From Planctomycetaceae bacterium (lineage in GTDB: Bacteria > Planctomycetota > Planctomycetia > Planctomycetales > Planctomycetaceae): a stretch of DNA of 54,038 nt. Below the pieces are notes generated by a model. The model did no database searches and was not told the DNA's origin. It saw only the letters and a list, made by a program, of their open reading frames with translations. Positions 49,513-54,038 of the stretch are shown one piece after another; the first letter of the stretch is position 1, and each line of letters opens with the position of its first letter. The stretch lies in contig JAQWSQ010000031.1 of NCBI GenBank assembly GCA_029243145.1, forward strand, positions 1 to 54,038, read 5' to 3'. The translations under genes and the position numbers were made by a program.

Positions 49513-51529
49513 ACGTTTTCTTTTACTTTTGTTCGGACGAGCAGTTGTTCTCGTGCTGCTTACATCACTGTGTTTCGCGCAGCCCATTATTCCGTCTGCC
49601 GATCAAAATTTCGCTCGTCAACTCGCCTCTATTGACGACCTTTTGGAAGTCGAAGATTGGGACCGTGCCATTGATGTCCTTGAATCCGTCCAAATTTCAG
49701 GAGATCAAAACGTCATCTCGGTCGATGATCGTTTGATGCTTAGGGCTTCTGAGTATGCTCGAATTCTACTCACTCGACTTCCGAAACCCGCATTGCAAAG
49801 GTATCGAGAGCGATTTGAACCCCGTGCTGACGAGTTGTGGCAGCAAGTCGATCTGACGGGAAATGTCTCCTTGCTGAAGACCATCTTACGGGAAACATTT
49901 TTGACACGTACTGCCGAGAAGGCCATCAATAGTCTGGCTGGATTAGCTTTGCAAGCGGGTGATTATGAGACCGCACACGCCTACTGGTTGATGCTCGTTC
50001 CTTCGGATAACCCTGAAGCATTGCTTGTTCGTTATCCCGATCCAGAAACGCGGCTGTCCGATGTTTTGGCAAAGTTGATAGTGACTCGAATTCTCTCGGC
50101 AGAGTATGAACTCGCTGAATTCGAGCTTACTGTTTATCGGGAGCGATATCCCGAAGCAGAAGGCACGCTGGCGGGCGTCACCGGAAAATGGACAGACCTG
50201 CTCTCCAATCTCCTTGCGACTTCAACGGATGTTTCACTCCCGGCTTCTTCCATAACAACTCGGGATCGAATGCCTGTGGATGTTGGCGCTCAGAGATGGT
50301 CGCTCGCTGTCCACAACCCTGAGCAATTACCGTCTCACAGCGGGCTGCGACATCATCCTGTTGCCTGGAACCAATACGTGTTCTGGAACGAGGGTTCAGC
50401 CATCATGGGTTACGACATACAAACTGGATTAGGAGCCTGGATTACGGAACCTCCTCAGAGCCTTGAAGCATGGGCTCGTCAAGGACGGGTTTATCCCACA
50501 CAAGTTGATCCTTTTGACTTTCGTCCATCACGACCCGTGCATGGGGAAATTGGCGAGACTCTCACCATTTCTCAAGGACGCTTGTTCGCCCGGCTTGGTG
50601 GGCCAATCACGGGGTTCTCCGTTGATGAAACACGCCAACAGCCTTCGAGACTCATCTGTCTGGACCTCAAAGAACGCCAAGGGCAATTAGTCTGGGACTT
50701 CAACGCGAGCCAGCTTGATCGAGATTTGCGGTTTGAAGGATCGCCGGTCGTTAAAGACGGAAAACTATGGATCCTCGGTCGTCGAGGAGCAACACCCTCG
50801 GAATTGTACCTGCTTTGTTTTCGCGCTGAAGATGGTCATTTTCTCTGGAACCGACTGATTTGCTCCAACAGTGCGCAAGTCCCGGAAGGAAGTAATTACG
50901 CGAGCAGTCTACGTCTCTTATGGAATTCTGGGCATGTCTACGTTTCCACCGAACTCGGCACGGTTGCCGCTTTTGATGCAGCAGATGGTCTGCCCGTTTG
51001 GTATCACATTTATCCTCGAACCGCCAATCCCGAGAAAGCCAAGACCACAGGCCGACTTTCAGCAATGATTCTGATTCATGAGGGAATTCTGATCGCCGCA
51101 CCCGGTGACAGTGATCGTGTTTTTGCGTTGGAGCAACAGACTGGTGAAACTCTCTGGTCTCAACCTCGAACCTCCGATCAACAACTTCTCGGAATGGCGA
51201 AAGATCGCGTTTTTCTCACTGGAAAATCTCTGGAAGCCCGTCATCTGTCCGATGGTCAGCGTGAATGGCAATTTTTCTCGCGAGCGGCTGAACTACAAGG
51301 GCAGGGGAGCGGCGTGGTCACTCACGATGCGGTTTGGTGGCCCACAGCAACCGAAGTCCTGATCTTTGACACGATTGATGGCCAATTGATTCGGCGTATC
51401 AACTTACTCCGCAATCATCAATTGCAGGGTGGTCATCTTGTCGGTCACCCCGATGGACTGATTCTTGCGAATCCCACTCACATGACGGTCTTCTCTCCCT
51501 GGGGTGAAAAACCTACTCCAGAACCTTGA
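49502..51529 (+). CDS. PQQ-type beta-propeller protein with TPR-like N-terminus, secreted
   Basis: The 675-residue protein has a signal peptide (LLLLFGRAVVLVLLTSLCFA), a helical tetratricopeptide-like region (residues about 30-250) and a C-terminal propeller with repeated blades such as GQLVWDFNASQ, GHFLWNRLICS, GLPVWYHIYP and GETLWSQPRTS. These W-containing blades resemble BamB and pyrroloquinoline-quinone enzymes, although no PQQ-binding residue can be claimed. It is exported and probably scaffolds or senses at the cell envelope. The last 17 bases overlap the convergent DUF1080 gene. Confidence 0.8.
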   Translation: MLDKRFLLLLFGRAVVLVLLTSLCFAQPIIPSADQNFARQLASIDDLLEVEDWDRAIDVLESVQISGDQNVISVDDRLMLRASEYARILLTRLPKPALQRYRERFEPRADELWQQVDLTGNVSLLKTILRETFLTRTAEKAINSLAGLALQAGDYETAHAYWLMLVPSDNPEALLVRYPDPETRLSDVLAKLIVTRILSAEYELAEFELTVYRERYPEAEGTLAGVTGKWTDLLSNLLATSTDVSLPASSITTRDRMPVDVGAQRWSLAVHNPEQLPSHSGLRHHPVAWNQYVFWNEGSAIMGYDIQTGLGAWITEPPQSLEAWARQGRVYPTQVDPFDFRPSRPVHGEIGETLTISQGRLFARLGGPITGFSVDETRQQPSRLICLDLKERQGQLVWDFNASQLDRDLRFEGSPVVKDGKLWILGRRGATPSELYLLCFRAEDGHFLWNRLICSNSAQVPEGSNYASSLRLLWNSGHVYVSTELGTVAAFDAADGLPVWYHIYPRTANPEKAKTTGRLSAMILIHEGILIAAPGDSDRVFALEQQTGETLWSQPRTSDQQLLGMAKDRVFLTGKSLEARHLSDGQREWQFFSRAAELQGQGSGVVTHDAVWWPTATEVLIFDTIDGQLIRRINLLRNHQLQGGHLVGHPDGLILANPTHMTVFSPWGEKPTPEP

Positions 51530-52181
51530 GTTTCAAATCTTTAAACTCAACCTTCATCGGTCCACCAGAGTGGACCTGTAGTGCGATCACGCCGGATGTT
51601 TCTCCTTCTGCATCGTCAAGATCAACGCACAGTTTACCATTCAGGTATGTTTGAATGTGATGCCCTTTGGCGACGATACGGTATTCATTCCATTCGCCCG
51701 CTTTGACGTGTTGGGTGGCGTCTTTATTCCATAACATTTTACGACCATGTTCGTGATACAACTTCCCCCACCACTGTTGTCCCATATCCGCTTGATACCC
51801 ACGAGCTAGACCATCCGGTAGAACTTCACTGCGAAACTGTACACCACTGTTAGCATCATTGGGAGTCAATCGAACATTCATGGTCAGATCAAAATCCTTC
51901 ACGATCAAATCACTGTAGAGGAAGGAGTTCTTTTTGATCCCGGTTTCAGTGTGACCGACAATGACTCCTTCTCTCACACTCCACAACGACTCGTCTCCCT
52001 TCCAACCTGTGAGATCCTTGCCGTTGAAAAACGTCTTGGTATTTTCGGGAGTAGCGGGTTTGCGGTTGCGAAGAACGGCCGGATGTTTCGGCTCGGAGAC
52101 CTGAGCTACCAACGGTACAGAGAGGACGAGCATCAGAAACAAAGGAAGCCAACAGGTGATTGATCGTTTTCGCATGAGCAT
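51513..52181 (-). CDS. DUF1080 secreted protein (3-keto-disaccharide hydrolase-like)
   Basis: The 222-residue protein has a signal peptide (ITCWLPLFLMLVLSVPLVA), then the DUF1080 jelly-roll: FFNGKDLTGWKGDESLWSVR, FDLTMNVRLTPNDANSGVQFR, and AGEWNEYRIVAKGHHIQTYLNGK. DUF1080 proteins act on 3-keto-glycosides or related carbohydrates, and in planctomycetes they are often next to Gfo/Idh/MocA oxidoreductases, as here (55 bases from the next gene). The pair may handle a keto-sugar intermediate. Confidence 0.85.
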   Translation of the reverse strand: MLMRKRSITCWLPLFLMLVLSVPLVAQVSEPKHPAVLRNRKPATPENTKTFFNGKDLTGWKGDESLWSVREGVIVGHTETGIKKNSFLYSDLIVKDFDLTMNVRLTPNDANSGVQFRSEVLPDGLARGYQADMGQQWWGKLYHEHGRKMLWNKDATQHVKAGEWNEYRIVAKGHHIQTYLNGKLCVDLDDAEGETSGVIALQVHSGGPMKVEFKDLKLKVLE

Positions 52182-52236
52182 CGTTCCAAGTTGAAAGATC
52201 GAAAAAAGAAGGTGACAAGATTGAATACTTGAATTG

Positions 52237-53358
52237 TTACTGCAACGTGAATTCAGGGAGCTTCACAATCTCACCACCTTTGGTGGTTGATTCATGAGCA
52301 CACAAGCCGACGCAGGTCCAGTTGGCCGATTGCACCGCGTTTGGCCAGGGATCACGATCCTCAAGAATCGCCGTCAGGAACTCATTCACCAGATGAGGAT
52401 GCGAACCGCCGTGTCCATTACCTTGAATAAATGAGAGATGTTCGGAATCGTGAATTTCCTGGGGCTGTGTGAATTTCTGAATTTCGTCTGGTAAGAGATG
52501 AGCGAAGTCAGGCACTGTGACCAGTTCCGGAATTTCGTGCTCAGCTTTTTTGGCCGTATGAATGACGTGCTCTTCGTTTTCGACGAGCGTCCACTCGAAG
52601 CTCTTCTTCGTGCAGTAAACGTCAAAGCTTTCGCGATATTGACGAGCCACGTCATACAAAAATCGCCAGATTTGAGCCGCGACGTCTGAGTCTTTAATGG
52701 CCATGTGACATGATTCAACGGCGTATTTATTGCCAGACTTCTCGGCAATGGAGTCCCGCACTGTTCCCGAACCAAAGCAGGAAACATATTCGGCCACACC
52801 ATCGACAAGACCCAAAATTGGGCTGACAACGTGAGTCGCGTAGTGCATGGGAATCATCTCTTCCCAATAACTGGGCCAATCATCCATATCTTGCGGGTGA
52901 GAGGCTTTCATGTATTGGATCTTGCCGAGTTCGCCTTTCTCGTAAAGCTCTTTAATGAATAAAAACTCGCGGCTGTAGACCACTGTTTCCGCCATCATGT
53001 ATTTGAGGCCGGTTTCCTGAACCTTTTCGACAATCTGCCGACATTCATCGATGGTGGTGGCCATCGGAACGGTACACATCACATGTTTGCCAGCATCGAG
53101 TGCTTTCAAAGACATCCAGGCGTGATCAGGAATCGGCGAATTGATATGAACGTAGTCGATGTCTGGGTCGGCGAGCACGTCGTCGTAACTCGTATATCGT
53201 TTTTCGATACCAAACTGATCACCAACTTTATTCATCTCGGCTTCGTTACGCCGACAGATGGCGGCAACCTTGGCGCGTGAATCGGCTTGGTAGATGGGAA
53301 TAAACTCGGCACCAAAGCCGAGGCCGATCATGGCTATGTTGATTTGTTGATCGCTCAT
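52237..53358 (-). CDS. Gfo/Idh/MocA-family oxidoreductase
   Basis: The 373-residue protein has the NAD(P)-binding motif MIGLGFGAEFIPIYQ and C-terminal beta fold, including HYATHVVSPILGLVDGVAEY. The usual EKP motif (catalytic Lys) is replaced by CTVPMA around residue 97, so the standard lysine is absent. This suggests a changed mechanism or a non-catalytic member. It lacks a signal peptide. It is transcribed with the DUF1080 gene, 55 bases apart, fitting a sugar-oxidation pair. Confidence 0.88.
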   Translation of the reverse strand: MSDQQINIAMIGLGFGAEFIPIYQADSRAKVAAICRRNEAEMNKVGDQFGIEKRYTSYDDVLADPDIDYVHINSPIPDHAWMSLKALDAGKHVMCTVPMATTIDECRQIVEKVQETGLKYMMAETVVYSREFLFIKELYEKGELGKIQYMKASHPQDMDDWPSYWEEMIPMHYATHVVSPILGLVDGVAEYVSCFGSGTVRDSIAEKSGNKYAVESCHMAIKDSDVAAQIWRFLYDVARQYRESFDVYCTKKSFEWTLVENEEHVIHTAKKAEHEIPELVTVPDFAHLLPDEIQKFTQPQEIHDSEHLSFIQGNGHGGSHPHLVNEFLTAILEDRDPWPNAVQSANWTCVGLCAHESTTKGGEIVKLPEFTLQ

Positions 53359-53514
53359 GGTGTGTCCTCGTTGTGTGTGGATATTTGACGCATATCGTCT
53401 CGTGTGTCTGGTGTTAAAAAACGAAACTCTACACTACACCGAGAACAACGCGAAGTATTGAAAAAAGGCGTTGAAGAATAGCACTATTTCACAATCGTGA
53501 TGAAATCATGATTG

Positions 53515-53546
53515 ACCACGATTTTTACGAAGCACACGAATAAAAA
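53515..53546. repeat. ACCACGA...CACACGAAT repeat, copy 1
   Basis: Starts ACCACGATTTTTACGAAGCA and ends CACGAATAAAAA. It aligns to 53615-53646 with a few mismatches. Confidence 0.55.
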
Positions 53547-53614
53547 CAAGTTGTGTACCGGATGGATGAGACTTGATTCGTGGTTGTATCGCAGACAAGT
53601 CAGAAGGAAAACTA

Positions 53615-53646
53615 ACCACGAATTATTCAAATCAAACGAATGAAAA
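53615..53646. repeat. ACCACGA...AACGAAT repeat, copy 2
   Basis: Starts ACCACGAATTATTCAAATCA and ends AACGAATGAAAA. Such ACCACGAAT-type repeats next to GxxExxY genes are something I have seen elsewhere; that recollection is not verified here. Confidence 0.55.
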
Positions 53647-53704
53647 AAAAAGACTTAATTTGTCGAGTAGTAAAGATAAGAATAGTATTCTGGGAGGAGG
53701 TCGT

Positions 53705-53770
53705 ATGCCGGAAATTGTCTACAAAGAAGAGTCGTACAAAATCATGGGAGCTTGTTTCGAAGTCTATAAT
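53705..53770 (+). pseudogene. Truncated GxxExxY family gene (5' fragment)
   Basis: The ATG at 53705 with GGGAGGAGG upstream encodes PEIVYKEESYKIMGACFEVYN, the standard N-terminus of this family, then homology stops after about residue 22, right before the GxxExxY motif. The following sequence belongs to an IS630-type element. Only the start of the gene is preserved in the window. Confidence 0.75.
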
Positions 53771-53773
53771 CTA

Positions 53774-54038
53774 GAGCGCGTGAAGTTTAACTGTAGCGGT
53801 AGCCGCAGTGCTTCAGGTAGTTCCGACATTCCGATTCTGTGATCCGATCCACCAATTTTCCGCAGGCATCCCATAACCCTTCCACAGTCCGTTCCTACGC
53901 ACTTTTGATCAACCACTTGAACTTGGAGAATGCCAATTCAATCGGATTCAAGTCCGGTGAGTACGGCGGCAGAAACCACAGCTCGGCATCGGCCCCTTCA
54001 ATCGCTTCTCGGGCCTCCGCTCGTTTATGGCTCGAAAG
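53774..54038 (-). mobile_element. IS630-type insertion element, partial at window edge
   Basis: It begins next to a TA dinucleotide (53772-53773), the target of IS630/Tc1-mariner elements, and splits the GxxExxY gene. Contained transposase: 53787-54038. The rest lies beyond the window, so the exact ends and the target duplication cannot be verified. Confidence 0.65.
53787..54038 (-). pseudogene. IS630-family transposase C-terminus with in-frame TAG
   Basis: The frame encodes [18 protein letters not shown], the classical last part of the IS630 DDE domain (Glu in NPIE), then KFKWLIKSA followed by TAG at 53896-53898, then ERTVEGLWDACGKL and RNYLKHCGYRYS to TAA at 53787-53789. The amber lies beyond the catalytic Glu, inside the tail, so a shortened protein might still act but is probably inactive. 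The N-terminus is outside the window. Confidence 0.75.

Larger units (their letters stand above)
53359..53704. other. Intergenic stretch with GxxExxY-type repeats
   Basis: No gene recognised. It contains two related repeats exactly 100 bases apart (53515-53546 and 53615-53646) and ends in a strong GGGAGGAGG ribosome site for the truncated GxxExxY gene. Confidence 0.55.

Overview
The window looks like a chromosomal segment of a planctomycete (Planctomycetales, Gimesia/Rubinisphaera-like by feel rather than by any search). Pointers are a giant tandem UvrA fusion, a ~2,050-residue alpha-2-macroglobulin, DUF1080 and PQQ-propeller secreted proteins, a leucine-rich-repeat protein, a DUF4912 protein, F-type ATPase subunits with His/Asp-rich extensions, and intermediate GC. 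No rRNA, tRNA or CRISPR array was seen.

Layout. 1-2.5 kb: a minus-strand pair resembling LuxE (adenylating) and LuxC (acyl reductase, running off the left edge), split by a GxxExxY gene inside an imperfect inverted repeat. 2.9-6.4 kb (+): a glycosyltransferase-like protein, a decayed SEC-C gene, a ribosome hibernation factor, then an overlapping pair (FAD oxidoreductase plus MnmM-type methyltransferase) that probably finishes wobble-uridine modification of tRNA. 6.4-8.3 kb (-): cbpA, a small membrane protein, rnpA and yidD in a tightly overlapping operon. 8.5-13.3 kb (+): a MacB/LolCDE-type ABC pair, a lipoprotein gene interrupted by an amber codon, and a soluble histidine kinase. 13.3-20.2 kb (-): the double UvrA. 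20.4-23.5 kb: small accessory genes, REP-like repeats, a frameshifted membrane protein, DinB and FkbM proteins. 23.7-29.9 kb (-): alpha-2-macroglobulin. 30.1-32.7 kb: cardiolipin synthase and a DUF4912 protein converging on a bidirectional terminator. 33.4-41.6 kb (+): the complete F1Fo ATP synthase operon. 41.9-46.8 kb: a frameshifted LRR gene, then a minus-strand module of HTH, ParB-like, ABC-ATPase/GNAT (split at an A8 tract), small-terminase-like and large-terminase genes. 47.1-51.5 kb (+): ThiF-like, YkgJ-type Cys-cluster and PQQ-propeller proteins. 51.5-53.4 kb (-): DUF1080 and Gfo/Idh/MocA proteins. The right edge holds a second, truncated GxxExxY gene cut by an IS630-type element.

Most interesting parts. 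(1) The capsid-less terminase/ParB/ABC-GNAT module at 42.8-46.8 kb has packaging and possibly DNA-modifying components but no visible virion genes, and its ABC and GNAT halves are joined only through a frame change at an A8 tract. (2) GxxExxY genes occur here with characteristic imperfect repeats: one intact cassette, one solo repeat and one IS-disrupted copy. (3) The FAD oxidoreductase/MnmM gene pair looks like a split, non-orthologous replacement of bifunctional MnmC. Several genes carry single nonsense or frameshift lesions; raw reads would separate real decay from sequencing error. All family assignments come from reading the translated sequence; no database search was run.
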